From assembly GCA_002118135.1 (NCBI GenBank), contig BDIU01000089.1:186001-250000 (forward strand): a stretch of DNA of 64,000 bases, read 5' to 3'. Of the stretch, positions 48,701 through 59,587 are shown one piece after another. Every line of letters begins with the position of its first letter. Position 1 is the stretch's first letter. The position numbers and the translations under genes were made by a program. The stretch is from Trebouxia sp. TZW2008 (lineage: Eukaryota > Chlorophyta > Trebouxiophyceae > Trebouxiales > Trebouxiaceae). The notes under the pieces were generated by a model that did no database searches, had not been told where the DNA came from, and saw nothing but the letters and a program-made list of their open reading frames with translations.

Positions 48701-51700
48701 GGCCTGTAGCATAAGCTGGCGCACAAGATATGCTTTGCTTGACACAGTGCAAGGAGCAGCGACAAGACTGTCCTGTAGTACAAGCTGATGCATAAGATGT
48801 GATTTCACCTGACGCAGTGAAAGAGCAGCAGTGGTAAGGTTGCCCTGTGGGGCGAGTTGGTGCAGCAGGACAGCCACTGCATGCAGGGCCTGCTCCGCAG
48901 CCTCAGTCTCCTCCCTGGCCTGTAGCTGCATCTGATGTGCATCATGCTGCTCTTGCAGAAGGGCCTCTTGAGACAGCCCCATCTCATGCTTGGCCCCTTC
49001 CAGCCGCTCCCTGCGTAAGCATGCACAATGCGCAGCTTTCTATATCTGCAGGCATGTGAACAGTGCATGCACTTGTGTGCAGACATGATTGTGTAAGTGC
49101 TTGGCCCCTGGTCAATTGTTCCTGAATGAGCTTTGGCTTTCTCTGAGGGAGACAATTGCACGCAGTTGAAAGTGCTGATAGCATCAGGCAAGGGATTGTC
49201 AGCTTGCATCCCTGCAGCCTGTATTTGTGGAGGAGGAATGATTCCTCACGACCCCAACTTCTGCATGTACCAATGGAAAGTCTTGCAACAAATGAGATAT
49301 ATATGTCATCAGCTAATGCGCAAGCGTCTGGCCAAGTGAAGGCCTGATTGACACATTGTCTCAATGCACGTGCCTAGGCATGCGTTCACCGCACATCATG
49401 AAACGCACACGAGCACAAATCACTGTTTTGGTTTGTTGTAAAATGGTATCTTTGCAAGCGCCTGACAACAAGCTGGAGCTGAGCACGTCTACACCTTTGG
49501 CTGGTATGCCAGATCATGACTTGCAGGCTGTATACAGGGGCAAAAGATTTAGGTACAAGCTGGGCAGGATGGGCAGGATAGAAGGGCGCTGAAAGCAATG
49601 CAAGTGGACCCATGGAAAACTGATCAGACTGATAGCATGCATGGGCTCCTCCAAGTGCATTTGTTGCTGAGCACCTGGATCAAGCCACAAGGTGAAAGGT
49701 AGGGCACAAGCAACCAGTGCAGTTAGCAGACCAAGGAGGCAGTACAGTACCTGAAGCTTTCATTTGCAGCCTGTGTTATGCCACCTGCAGTAGGCAAGGC
49801 AGGAGACAAAGCAGTAGACAAGGCAAACGGCAGTGACAAGGCAGGAGACAAAGCAGTAGACAAGGCAAACGGCAGTAGACAAGGCAGGAGACAAAGCAGT
49901 AGACAAGGCAAACAGCAGTAGACAAGGCAGGAGACAAAGCAGTAGACAAGGCAAACGGCAGTAACAAGGCAGGAGACAAAGCAGTAGACAAGGTAGAGGA
50001 AGAAGTAAGCACCTGGAAGCCTCAATCTGCAGCCTACCATCTGCCACCTGGTGCTGCGCTTCTTGACAGGCTTGCTGCTTGTTATGCACTGCAGCCTCAC
50101 TGGTCTCCACCTCCTGCACTGGCACGCTGCTGTTGAAAAGCAAGATTTTATGGCACGCTCTTGCTCAGAAGGAACATCTATTGCCATGCTGCTGCTCAGC
50201 AGGGATACGTAATGGCACGCTGCTGCTGAGAAAATACACCTCATGTCACTCTGTGATGTGACTGGCATGCAATGTCAGATTCAGTAAGCCTTTGTTTCAA
50301 CTTCTATGAGAATGCATGAGTTCACACAGGATAGGTTGAGGGCCTGTGCATTGCATCATACAAAGCAGCCTCATCAGTGGCGACTACACCGCACACTTGC
50401 ATGCTGCTTGGCTGCCTTGGCAAGGTCTCCATGTCACACAGTATGTGCTACAGGGCATGCAGCACGAGCAGCGCCTTGGAGGCACAAGTCATTCTACCCA
50501 TCACACGTGTGACCGGATGATGGTCATGACACTCACAGACAAAATGGGGTCTCAGACAGTAATTGCACCTGACATGGTCATAAAACCTTGCCAGCAAGCA
50601 TGCACACTATGATGAATGATCAGACAGAAAATTGGGTCTACAAAACTTCTCTTCATAATGACTGCTTTGGTCATTGAGAAATTTGTCCTTGCATTGACTT
50701 GTCCCTACTCAGAGAGACCACTGCAGTCAGAATGCAGTGTTCGGTTACCAACGGTGTTGTCCTTTAACCGAGATTGTCCTTAGATCGAGTGTCCTTACAT
50801 GAAGAGTAAGGACAGCTTACATTTCCAATAGTAAGCCTGTTATGCTGAGGTATGGGTCCACCTATAGTGCTTGACACGCACTAGTCAAGCACTATAGCAC
50901 ACTACAAGGATGTAGTTGCTAGAACACAGTGCACAATGCAAGGAACTTGCCTTGAGCAGCTCATACACCATTTTACTATACTGCCGCTGACGCAGTGCCA
51001 GAGCTGCCCTGTGGCCACGCCTCCACTGCTGCCACCACTGCTTGAGGCGCAGCTTGCAAAGGCTGAGGGCCGCTGCCCTGCCCTGCTGCTGCAGCAGTGG
51101 CTTCAGCCTGCTCTTGGCTTGCCATTGCTGTAGCACCAGTTTGCAAATGCGCTGTTGCTGCTGTCGCCTGCACATCACCAGATCTGTTGCTTCTTGTAAT
51201 TGTACCCACAAAAGGCGTAAAGACGATAGAGATGCTGATCATTGCCAGCACACGCTGGCTGAGGGCCACTGCCCTGCCCTGCTGCTGCAACAGTGGCTTG
51301 AGTCTGCTCCTGGCTGGCCACTGCTATAGCACCAGCCTGCAGGTGCGCTGTTGCTGCTGCCGCCTGCACATCAACAGACCTGATGATACATCTGATCAAG
51401 CCCGTTCAGACAAGGAGCAGGAGGAGCGGGAGGGGGAGAAGGAGGAGGAGAAGGAGGGAGGAGGGGAGGAGGGAGAAGGAGGAGGATCAGGTTCAACAAT
51501 TGTAGTGCTGATCATTGTCAGCATAGGGTCATGACCAACAACAGCATTGTGCATATAACGCCATTTTGCCTATTTGACGGTCCCTGTACCTTGCCAGCCA
51601 CACAAGTACTGACTGTGTGACGTTCAGATGTACATGACAAGAATTGGCTGTGCACAGGAGGCCATAATGGGTGTCTGCAGATGGTAGACACGTATGTTGA

Positions 51701-54700
51701 TGTGTGTTGTTGAAAAATAGGATCAAGAATAACCTGCTCAACAGCTGTTGTCAGACATCGAGTTCAGCTTCATGTGATGTTCTGTGCCTTTGTCATGATG
51801 TGCAAGGGTGGGCAGCTACAACAGGTTTGAGGTTTTGGGTCAGCGACAGCGCGGCACTACAAGCTTAATGAGAAGCAAGCCCCATTGGCTTGCTGCCATA
51901 AGCTTCACTAGCTAGTCTGTTGTTTCTCCTCATGCGCAACATTGATATAGAGCACAAGCAAAGCAGAATCCAGTAAGGAGGACAGTACATGTTGTGAAAC
52001 ACTGGCAAACGCACTGTATGTCTCTGTATCACACTGCATCACATGGATCCCAGTTGCAGTACTGTCTTTCGACAGCATGAAGCCTCTAGAAGGGCCACAA
52101 CAAGCAGGTAAGGTGGTGGGGGCATGCCTGAAATTTGTGACCTTGCTGCAAAGTAGGGCTCTACGGCAGCTGTAAGCCCTCCAAGCATACCACACACCCC
52201 GCAAGCCTGCCACTTGAAACGCAGCCTGGCACTGCAGCAGCCTGCAGACAAAAAAGCCATGCATGCTGTTGCCACCAAACGACGCCCTTTGAGCCATTGA
52301 CTAAGCAGCAGATTTTCCCTCATGTTGAAGCAGCTATGGTCAAGCAGCACAGGTTTCCATCAATCTCTGCAAGTACAGAACATGACACCTTCTGTACCAG
52401 CGCAAAGCAGTGGTGTGCTGTGCTGTGCTGTGCTGTGCTGTGCTGTGCTGTGCTGTGCTGTGCTGTGCTACGCTATGCACTGCTATGTCATGTCATGCCA
52501 TGTTGCGAAACAGCATGCAGTAAAACATGCCTCAAACTGCAAGGCAACCAGATCTAAATGTGCTGCAAGTACGTCAGAACATCCCAGAACCAGGCACTAC
52601 CTACATGGCACATCAGGCATGCTATGCAGCAGCCCCTGAAGATGCCCAGTGTCCAAGACATGTAGCATGCAATGCAATTTTGCAGTGTTGCTTGTGTAGC
52701 ATACATACTGTGCTTGATCCTTTGCCAGAACCCAAGCCCTGAAGCTAGCAGCCACGCGCCGCTGGGCCCAGCGGACTGCAAAGCGCTGCAGCATGTGATG
52801 CTGCTGTCGGCAGTGGCAGCTGTGGCTGTGCCAACGGTGCAGCAGGGATGTGAGATGGCGGCGGTGGCAGATGTGAGCATGGCGATGGGCTAGCTTCAGA
52901 TGGACATGGCCCCATGTAGATGCTGGGGATGCCCTTCCTTTGTACACCTGCATTTTTTTACAGATCTGTCACACAGGTTGGGGGACTGCGGACAATTGGC
53001 TGTTACGCCAAACAGCTGCTTGATAGTCAAATTCTGGCGCACAGAGAAATCTCTCGGTCTGCTTCCTGCGAAGCCATGTAGACTGCAATATTTCACCAAG
53101 ATGTTATCAGATGCGCAACACACAAATATTGCTGAGATGCAAGTTTTATGCACTGCCTAACACAAGTCACCCTGGATGAAGACCTTCTCTGGTCTGAAAG
53201 TAAGTTGGTACAGCTGTGTATGCATCAAGTCAGGCAGTGAGCTTGCAGGCCTTGCTGTGCAACTATGCAAGCATTCAGCCGGTGCCCAAACATCAACTGA
53301 AGAGCGTCAAGCTTGCCCATGTGCATGGTCAGATGTGCATAATTCGCAAACCAGCTGATGTCCATGACAGGTGGTGCAGGGATGCCACCTCAAATGGCAC
53401 CCCTGACCCTTCACCCCTGATGGGGACAAGGTGCAAGCCTACCCCTCACATCTTGGGGGAAAGCAAGTTTGGCTACCTGTAGAGCATTGTCTTGGTTGAC
53501 AAGCAACTCCCTCTGCTGCCTAAGCAGACCATCCTGCTGCAGCAGCTGCTCATGCTGCTCTGTCAGCAGCACCTCCTTGTCCTCCAGCACCTGTTGCAGC
53601 AGCTGCAGCGCCTCATCTGTTGAAGTCATCCTGTCCCGCTGCTGCTGTATTGTGTCCCTAAGACTGTGCAGCTCAGCCTGAGACTGCAACAGCTCTGATG
53701 TCTGACTTGCAAGCTGCTGCTGCTGATGATAGGCAGCATCCTGGTGCTGAAACAGGGTTTCAGCCTGTGAGTCCAGCTGTTGCTGAAGTTGGGTGATCAG
53801 CCCTTGGTTGTGCGCCTGCTGCTTCTGTGCTGCTGCTGAAGTGTGTGCTGCTGACTCCTGCATCTGTCTCAGCATCTGTTTGTGCAGCGTAACCTCTTGC
53901 AGATAGCTGTCAAGCTGTGGGCGCAGTGAGCTTAGCTCGTGCCTCTGCTGTTGTACCAAGGCACTCAGCCTGGCACAATCCTCTTCACACTGTGTCAGCA
54001 AGCTACCCTTGTGACCCAGCTCCTGCCTCTGTTCCTTTACAATGGCTGTCTTGAGCACAAGGTCAGCATTCAACTGCTTCATTTCAGTAGTCAGCGCTTG
54101 AAGCTCTGCCTGAGTATCTAGATTAGACCCATGTCCTGGCTGTTGCTGTGACCCCCCCCTGGTGATAGCCAAGGGCTGGGGCTGGTCTACATCTCTGTGA
54201 TGTGGGACTGGCTGCATCTCTATTGCATGTCCAAGTACAACATCCTGGAGGTGCAGCAGTGCAGCTTCCAAGCACTCTGCCCTGCTGCTGTCGCTGGGCA
54301 GGGACAGCATTGCTGAAGCCGCATGCTGCAGCTGATGCAGCATGGTTTCAGAGCGCTGGATCATGCTGCGCTGTGCGGCTAATTCTTGCCCTTGCTGCCG
54401 CAACAGCAGCGTCTGAGACTGCAGCTGCTGCTCATGCCGCGCACGCTGTGCCTGAGCCTGCAGCTGCTGCTCATGTTGCGCAGGCTGAGCACGCTGCGAC
54501 TGTAATCTTCTGCTCATGGGCAGCTCTTCTGAGGCTGCTTGGTGCTGCTCTTGCAGCTGCGTCACGTGCTGCTGCTGATGCACAAGCAGGGCGTTGGCCT
54601 CGTTGAGTCTTTCCCTCTCCTCCTGCAAACTTTGCTCTTGCTGCTGCAGCTGTTGACGTTGCTGTTGCAGAGCCTTGTCAGAGTCCGCTACCGCCTGCTG

Positions 54701-57700
54701 CTGCAGTTGACGCTGTGCTTGCAGGTCCTTGTCAGAGTCCGCCACCGCTTTCTGCAGATGGCTAATCTCAGCCAGGCTGGCTTCCCTCTGCTGCAACAGA
54801 TCAATCTGCAGCTGGCGCTGCTGTTTCCTAGCCTCGCCAAGCTTAGCCTCATGCTGTCTGCACACCAGCTGCTGCTTCTGCAGCTGCTGCTGGGCATCTG
54901 ATGCTGCAGCGGCTTGCTGCTCCTGCTGCCTATTGTAGAGCTGCTGCTGCTGTTTCAACTGTTGCTGCTGCTCTTCTAACTGTTGCTGCTGCGTATCAAG
55001 CTGTTCCTGCTGCTGCTTGCAGAGGATCTGCTGCTCTTTTGACTGCTGCTGCTGCTCTTCCGACTGCCGCTGCTGCTGTTCTAGCTGTTGCTGCAGCTGT
55101 GCAGTGACTGCCACTTGTCGCTGCAGGGACCCTTCATGCAAATGGCAGGTGGCAGCAGAGGCACACATCTGCTGTGCTTGCTGTGAGCAAAGGGCCTCAG
55201 CCCCCTGAAGCTGCGCTGACTGCCTCTGATGCTGCTCAGTCAGCTGCTGAGCCTGCTGTTGAGCATCTAGCAGGTGCTGACTCAGCTTCTGCACCAGCTT
55301 CTGCTGCTCTGCGCCTGCAGTCAGATTCATTGCTTTCAGATTTCTTTAGGGCTATCTAGCGTAGCGCATTGTCCTTTGCTTCCCAATGGACAAAAATTGG
55401 CAATTGAAGAAACAATTTGAAACAACTTTTTAAATGCAAAAAAGTCAGACGCCAATTTTGAGCTTTGAACAGTGTCCAAGCTCAGCATGTGGGTCACCAA
55501 CAGCACAAGATCGTGGCAGGTCGGAACAAAAGGTGGCAGCAGAGCTGACGTTGACCACAAGCAACATTGCATTGAGCTGTGTGGCTGTGATAGCACAGAC
55601 AACGGTACATCTGAGTCAGCTACCATTGCATGCCTTAGTTGTCTGGGTTCTGGATGCCGTCAACTGCCAAAGTACTTGACAAAACATACTTGCAGCTGGG
55701 AAAGGCCAGTACTTGTCTGCAGAAGTAGCAAAGCAAAGGTGCGGGTTTGGCATTTGATATTTAGCATTTAGGGTACAGCATTTGGCCTAGCAATGATGAA
55801 TGAGGGTTTAGAGTTTAGCATTGCCATCACTCAAGTGCAGCAAGTCTTGAGAATTGTACCTTCAGCCTCCTGTTGATGCCTTCAGCTGCATCAATGCAGC
55901 GTGCTGCTGCTGCTCCTTGATGCTGGTCTGCAGGGTGGTGACATCTTGCATATGCTGCTGCTTTTGGGTAAGTTGATATGCAACATGCAATTTGACTTGA
56001 TGTGCTGCTAAACAGCAAACAGTTTTGAGAATCATACCTTCAGCCTCCAGTTGCATGGCCTTCTGCTGCATCAATGCAACGTGCTGTTGCTGCTCTTGAA
56101 GGCTAGTCTGCAGGGTGCTGACATCTTGCACATGTGCTGCTGTTGGGCAGATTGTTATGCTGCACACAATTTGACATGATGTGCTGCTGAAATGCAATGT
56201 CTTTTCAGAAACAAACCCTCAGCCTCCTAGTGAGTGGCCTTCTGATGCATCACTGCAGCATGATGCTGCTGCTCTTGGAGGCTGGTCTGCACGGTGTTGA
56301 CATCTAGTACGTGCTGCTGCTCCAGAGCAGACAGATGAGCAACATGCAACTTGACATGATGTGCTGCTAAACAGCAAACAAATTCGAGGATCATTCTTTC
56401 AGCCTCCAGTCACATGGCCTTCTGCTGCATCGCTGCTCTTGAAGGCTGGTCTGCACAGTGTTGACATCTAGCACGTGCTGCTGCTCCAGAGCAGACAGAT
56501 GAGCAACATGCAACTTGACATGATGTGCTGCTGAACTGCAAACAGTTTTGAGGATCATACCTTCAGCCTCCAATTGCATAGCCTTCTGATGCATCAATGC
56601 AGCGCGCTGTTGCTGCTCTTGAAGGCTGGTCTGCAGTGCGCTGACATCCAGCACGTGCTGCTCTTCCTGAGCAGACAGCTGCCCTTGCTGCACCTTCAGC
56701 AGCTGCCGCAGCTTGCAGACCTCTTCATCTTGCTCTTGCAGAAGCTGTGTATGCAATTGCAGCTGTTCTTGCGTGCTTTGCAGCTCCTGAGCAACTCGTT
56801 GCTTGCTAGCTGCAACCTGTAGTCATTTAGGGTTTGTCCATTCATTCAGGATGCATGCTAGACAGGCTCAGCATGCCCAGCTGAGTATGCATTGGAGCAA
56901 TCAATTGTCCAACCAATTCAATGCTGTGCTAAACTGAACCATGCAGACTGTTCAACCTGCAGTGCATGATGACTGTACCTTTGACTGTGCTTCAGCATCT
57001 TGTGCTTTCAGCTGGGCCTGAGCTTGCTGAAGCTGCAGCTTCACAGAGCACGACGCCTTCGCCCCGAACGAAGCCTCTGCCTGGGCTGTCTCCAACAGCT
57101 TCTGTTGCTTGCTGGCCTGTGACCTATGCTCAGCCAGCTGTTGCTTCAGGTCAGCGCTTCGCTCCTGTTGCTGCTGCAGCTGGCTGGTTGTTTGCTTCAT
57201 CTGCAAGTTGGCGGCCTTGAGCTGTTGCTGCAGCAATCTAACTGCAGACTGACCAGGCTGTGCTTGCTGCTGCTGCTGTGTGCGAAGCTGATGCAGCTCC
57301 TCATCCTGTTGCTTCAAGCGCTGCTCTTGCTCGAGTGTAACAGCCCTGATGCAGCAGAACAATCCATGTTGCCATCAGCAGGTCTTGAACAATGTCATTG
57401 CTGCTTTCTATGAGCTGCTCTTGCACATGCGTAATGATTCATGTACACAGCTTCTCCGTGCATCTCATCCTGTACTGCATGCCAGCCTTTGCCTGTTGCA
57501 CTGCAGATGATGCAAGTGTTAACAGTTGCTACAGCAGGCCATGCAATGCAAGCCACAACTGTTCTGCACCAAGGTTACATGCTCAGCAATGCTTCAAGCA
57601 AGGTTTGACTTGGTGGCAAGACAGTACAAACATGTGATGCAAGGTCTCTACATGCCTTGTCACTGTTTGCTTTTTACATTTGATGTCCTTTCAGAAACAA

Positions 57701-59174
57701 ACCCAACAGGGAGGCCACAGGACCATTCAAAGTCTACTAGAGACCAAATGTAGGGCCATACAGACTGTCTGCACTGTGTTTGATTATCACAAGTGAAATT
57801 GCTATGCACCTGAGGCTTGCAGTGGTGCTTTCCACGCCCTCCACTTGAGTGTGCAGATGATTAAGCTCATCAGCAGCAGCTGCTGTGCCCTAAGACTACA
57901 TGCTCAGTCATGCTGTATGTGAGGTTTGGCTTGGTGGCATGGAAGTACAAACATGCAAGGTCGTGGTATTCACTGCGCACCTGAGGCTTGCAATGGTGCT
58001 TTCTACCCCCTCCACTTGAGTGTGCAGATGATCAAGCTCATCAGCAGCAGCTGATGTGCCTCTTTCTGTGATTTGCTGCACATGCAACTGTCCAGCAGAG
58101 CGAGCTGTGTGTGCCTCTGGCAAACGCTTGTCCAGCTGCTGCTTTAGCTTTGCAACCTGCCAAAGCAGTAGTAAGCATTGCCAAAAGGTAACCGAAAGTC
58201 CAGGGCAATGTAGGGGTTAGCGGTTGTGCTGGTCAACGTGCTTTGCCTGGACAGAGTGTCTGCATAGGCTGTGGCAATCGCATTGTGCACAGCAAATAGC
58301 ACATACTGCTGTCTGTAGCTCTTTACCCACAGTGCGCATTTCTTGCTGCTGACTTGCTGAGCAGCATGGTCAGACATATACACGCATAGCTGACACACAC
58401 AAAGATGCACTTCATGTGATGCTTATTGCTTCATTGGTCATGTCATGCAATGCATTCTGACGAGTTGGTACAGACAAAAATGTTGTTTACAGCAGCATTA
58501 CTTGGCTGTCCCGATGCTCCAGCTGTGCAGTGGTGTCTGAGGCCACCTTCTGCCAGTGACCTGCTTCCAGAAGCAGCTCTTTGATGTCCTGCTGACTGTC
58601 TTGCAACTGTCTGGCCAGAACACAAGCGTGGGTACGCGCCTGCGTGAAGGATGCGGCTTGGCTGTGCCTGTTGTCACCTGTTATGATTTTGGTGATCTGC
58701 ATATCACACAGCATTTGGGGCCACAGTGACGTTTCAGGCTTGTGCCAAGAGAACCTAATGTCAGGTTTTGGTGAAAGCCATAGGATGATCGAACGCGCAG
58801 AGTGTAGGTACTGTGCAGTTTTGCATGATCCATTGCCAACTGACTTACTGCTGGAAGATGTGCAACAACGGCGCCAGCACTGTTCAGGCAAGCAATGTCC
58901 ACGAGCATCTCCTTTGCAGTCCCATGCAAAAGCACCTGCACAGCCGTAGAGCAGTTGATGCAACCACCAAGTGCTGAGATCCCTTCCGCAATCTCAGCAT
59001 CAAACATGTCTGCTTGGCGCTTGCCTGCACATTGAGCTCTTTTGCATGCGGTGTGGCTTGTGTAAAGCCACACGCTTGCAGCGTGACGTCCTGAATGCAG
59101 CTGTGAGCGATGACACACTGCAGCTTGAGGTCTGACGTGACGCACGACACCTTTCGCGGCGCATCTTTCGCCAT
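42783..59174 (-). CDS. Very large coiled-coil protein with Sfi1-like repeats and disordered tail
   Basis: Exons recognised in coding order (approximate): from an ATG at 59174 or 59007 (MFDAEIAEGISALGG), 58509-58640, 57982-58160, 56984-57345, 56565-56820, 53478-55330 (617 residues, about one third Gln, continuous heptads), 52700-52950 (LLHRWHSH, FAVRWAQR, SFRAW), 52130-52255 (GVWYAWRAY), 50951-51169 (LVLQQWQAK, LKQWWQQWRRGHRAA), 48809-49010, 47217-48402, 45627-46818, 44812-44931, 42783-43311. The middle has Leu/Phe-x-x-Trp motifs spaced about 20-30 residues apart, as in Sfi1-type centrin-binding helices. The C-terminal part is Ser/Gln-rich and holds SP-K/R sites (SPRKK, SPSPKK) typical of CDK targets. 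A basal-body or spindle-pole role would fit but is inferred. Whether this is one gene or two or three is uncertain: an ATG at 55330 (MNLTAG) could start a separate one. The final exon ends in a donor, so the stop lies further left. Confidence 0.55.
43725..43887 (-). ncRNA. U2: U2 spliceosomal snRNA
   Basis: Read on the minus strand from 43887, the sequence starts ATACCTTTCTCGGCCTTTTG and contains the branch-site recognition block GTGTAGTATCTG. Stem-loop IIa (TTAGAGTTTGATAACTCTAA), the hairpin GGGGGACATTGTCCCCC, an Sm-site-like TATTTTTCTGG and a 3' hairpin (AGTAGTGC/GCACTGCT) follow in the usual order. The 5' 50 nt match plant U2 almost exactly. The 3' end is approximate. An AT-rich element sits about 25-33 bp before the 5' end. 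The gene lies on the same strand as the large coiled-coil locus, between two of its recognised exons. Confidence 0.95.
43911..43920 (-). promoter_or_regulatory. TATA-like element of the U2 snRNA gene
   Basis: Minus-strand CATATTTAAT is centred about 28 bp upstream of the U2 5' end. This matches the TATA spacing of plant polymerase-II snRNA genes. I do not see a convincing plant USE at -70. Confidence 0.5.
44085..44935 (-). repeat. Six 132-bp tandem copies of an exon end
   Basis: The exon at 44812-44931 (DEDGGAPDVFDAATGRPLD, ending QQTGEEEPLSSPG) uses a GC donor. Downstream in transcription, units whose shared CAGCATTGCC core begins near 44746, 44614, 44482, 44350, 44223 and 44091 repeat its last 15-20 codons, the donor region and intron sequence. 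Four of the five spacings are 132 bp, that is 44 codons. Minus-strand frames stay open across two or three units (44480-44719 and 44089-44460) with motifs such as SGAELLSPPGNF and GGQEPLNPPGKF. Confidence 0.85.
45490..45605. repeat. Dispersed GTCCTTACAT-type repeat, copy 1
   Basis: Contains several units resembling GTCCTCATATCAAGA and TGTCCTTACT, shared with three other places in the window. Confidence 0.5.
45779..45805 (-). repeat. Trinucleotide run encoding polyserine
   Basis: A CTG/CAG-type run inside the 45627-46818 exon encodes about nine consecutive serines on the minus strand. Confidence 0.8.
47070..47150. repeat. Dispersed GTCCTTACAT-type repeat, copy 2 (inverted)
   Basis: Units such as GTAAGGACACTCAATGTGAG and GATGTAAGGACAATTCGATA are the reverse-complement form of the family at 50684 and 61055. 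Confidence 0.5.
48597..48870 (-). repeat. Four 72-bp in-frame copies of an exon end
   Basis: The exon end at 48809-48870 encodes QLAPQGNLTTAALSLRQ. Copies begin near 48738, 48669 and 48597 (spacing 69-73 bp, about 24 codons). The minus frame is open through all four and gives QLVLQDSLVAAP, QLMLQASFATAPLAL and QLAPQGNLATAALALRQ. The unit nearest 48597 is almost identical to the exon, more so than the two between them. Confidence 0.85.
49795..50000. repeat. Minisatellite of about 45 bp units
   Basis: About four to five imperfect copies of a unit containing CAAGGCAGGAGACAAAGCAG and AGACAAGGCAAACGGCAG. It makes apparently hydrophobic minus-strand frames (LVYCFVSCL) that are repeat artefacts. Confidence 0.9.
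50684..50815. repeat. Dispersed GTCCTTACAT-type repeat, copy 3
   Basis: Shares the block CTGCAGTCAGAATGCAGTG and several TGTCCTTA-GATCGAG units with 61055-61215. Confidence 0.6.
50862..50897. repeat. Perfect 14-bp inverted repeat (hairpin)
   Basis: CTATAGTGCTTGAC at 50862-50875 and its exact complement GTCAAGCACTATAG at 50884-50897 enclose an 8-nt loop. It lies in the intron just beyond the GC donor at 50945-50950 (minus sense). Confidence 0.85.
51040..51390 (-). repeat. Tandem copy of the Sfi1-like exon with a stop codon
   Basis: The exon start at about 51045-51169 (QQQQRICKLVLQQWQAKSRL) is repeated at about 51255-51372, upstream in transcription, with its TGATGTGCAG acceptor. The copy reads QQQQRTCRLVL and then TAG where the exon has LVLQQW, so it is dead as coding sequence in that frame. 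Confidence 0.8.
51411..51487. repeat. Homopurine GGAGGA tract
   Basis: Nearly uninterrupted A/G over about 75 bases on the plus strand, mostly GGAGGAG and GAGAAGG units. On the minus (transcribed gene) strand it is a polypyrimidine tract in front of the duplicated acceptor. Confidence 0.85.
52416..52468. repeat. TGCTG pentanucleotide microsatellite
   Basis: About ten copies of TGCTG in an intron of the large minus-strand locus. Confidence 0.95.
55858..56640 (-). repeat. Five 180-bp tandem copies of a coiled-coil exon and intron
   Basis: The marker GGCTGGTCTGCA begins near 55920, 56100, 56280, 56444 and 56624, giving spacings of 180, 180, 164 and 180 bp. Each unit includes an exon-like block (LQTSLQEQQQRAALMHQKAM then QLEAEG), a GT donor and intron with a candidate acceptor. 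The unit at 56624 belongs to the larger exon 56565-56820. The others differ by small indels and at least one has lost the frame. Confidence 0.85.
57567..58062 (-). repeat. Duplicated intron/exon segments in the large locus
   Basis: Bases about 57811-57893 repeat the exon segment at about 57979-58062 (CCACTTGAGTGTGCAGATGA and on), coding LHTQVEGVE on the minus strand. Separately, the intron stretch at about 57567-57645 resembles 57893-57965 (TTGGTGGCA, AGTACAAACATG). Confidence 0.7.
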
Positions 59175-59587
59175 GACTATGCAGATACCATCAACACCAG
59201 ACTCTAGCCACCTTAAGCGGCTCGTTGTGCTTGTGATCAGCAGCACGCAACGATCTCAGGCAGTCAACAGAGGTACAGCTTTGTAGACTAGTCCTACAGC
59301 ATATGCGGCCTGCCGCCGACTCTGGCAGACCGATTGAGTGCTTGGCTAGCATCTCATCTGCGATCCGCAAGCGTTCAGGCAGTATGCCTTGACCTGGCTG
59401 GACGGAATCAGGACTGACTGGCGTTATGCTACACGGCTGGCGTTACGACACTTGCTTCCCACTAATCAGGCAGCGCGAGCGTTCATGACATCGCAGTCAA
59501 CACATTGTGATCGGAATTTCATTGTACTTCCAGCGCTGTAGTTTGTCCTTTGTCGACACGAGGCCAGTGCCTCGCAGCTTTCGCTAT
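59175..59587. promoter_or_regulatory. Shared region between divergent genes
   Basis: 413 bp separate the possible start of the large minus-strand gene (59174) from the small membrane-protein start at 59588. The region is CG-rich compared with introns, like the E4/ATAD1 promoter region. No clear core element is seen. Confidence 0.4.

Noticed and set aside
49776..50012. Multi-pass membrane protein reading LVYCFVSCL repeats
   Set aside because: It is the translation of the minisatellite at 49795-50000; the repeat explains it fully.
53469..55359. Plus-strand Cys/Ser- and Ala/Leu-rich open frames at 53.4-55.4 kb
   Set aside because: These are antisense shadows of the Gln-rich coiled-coil exon (CAG codons read as CTG, TGC or GCT).
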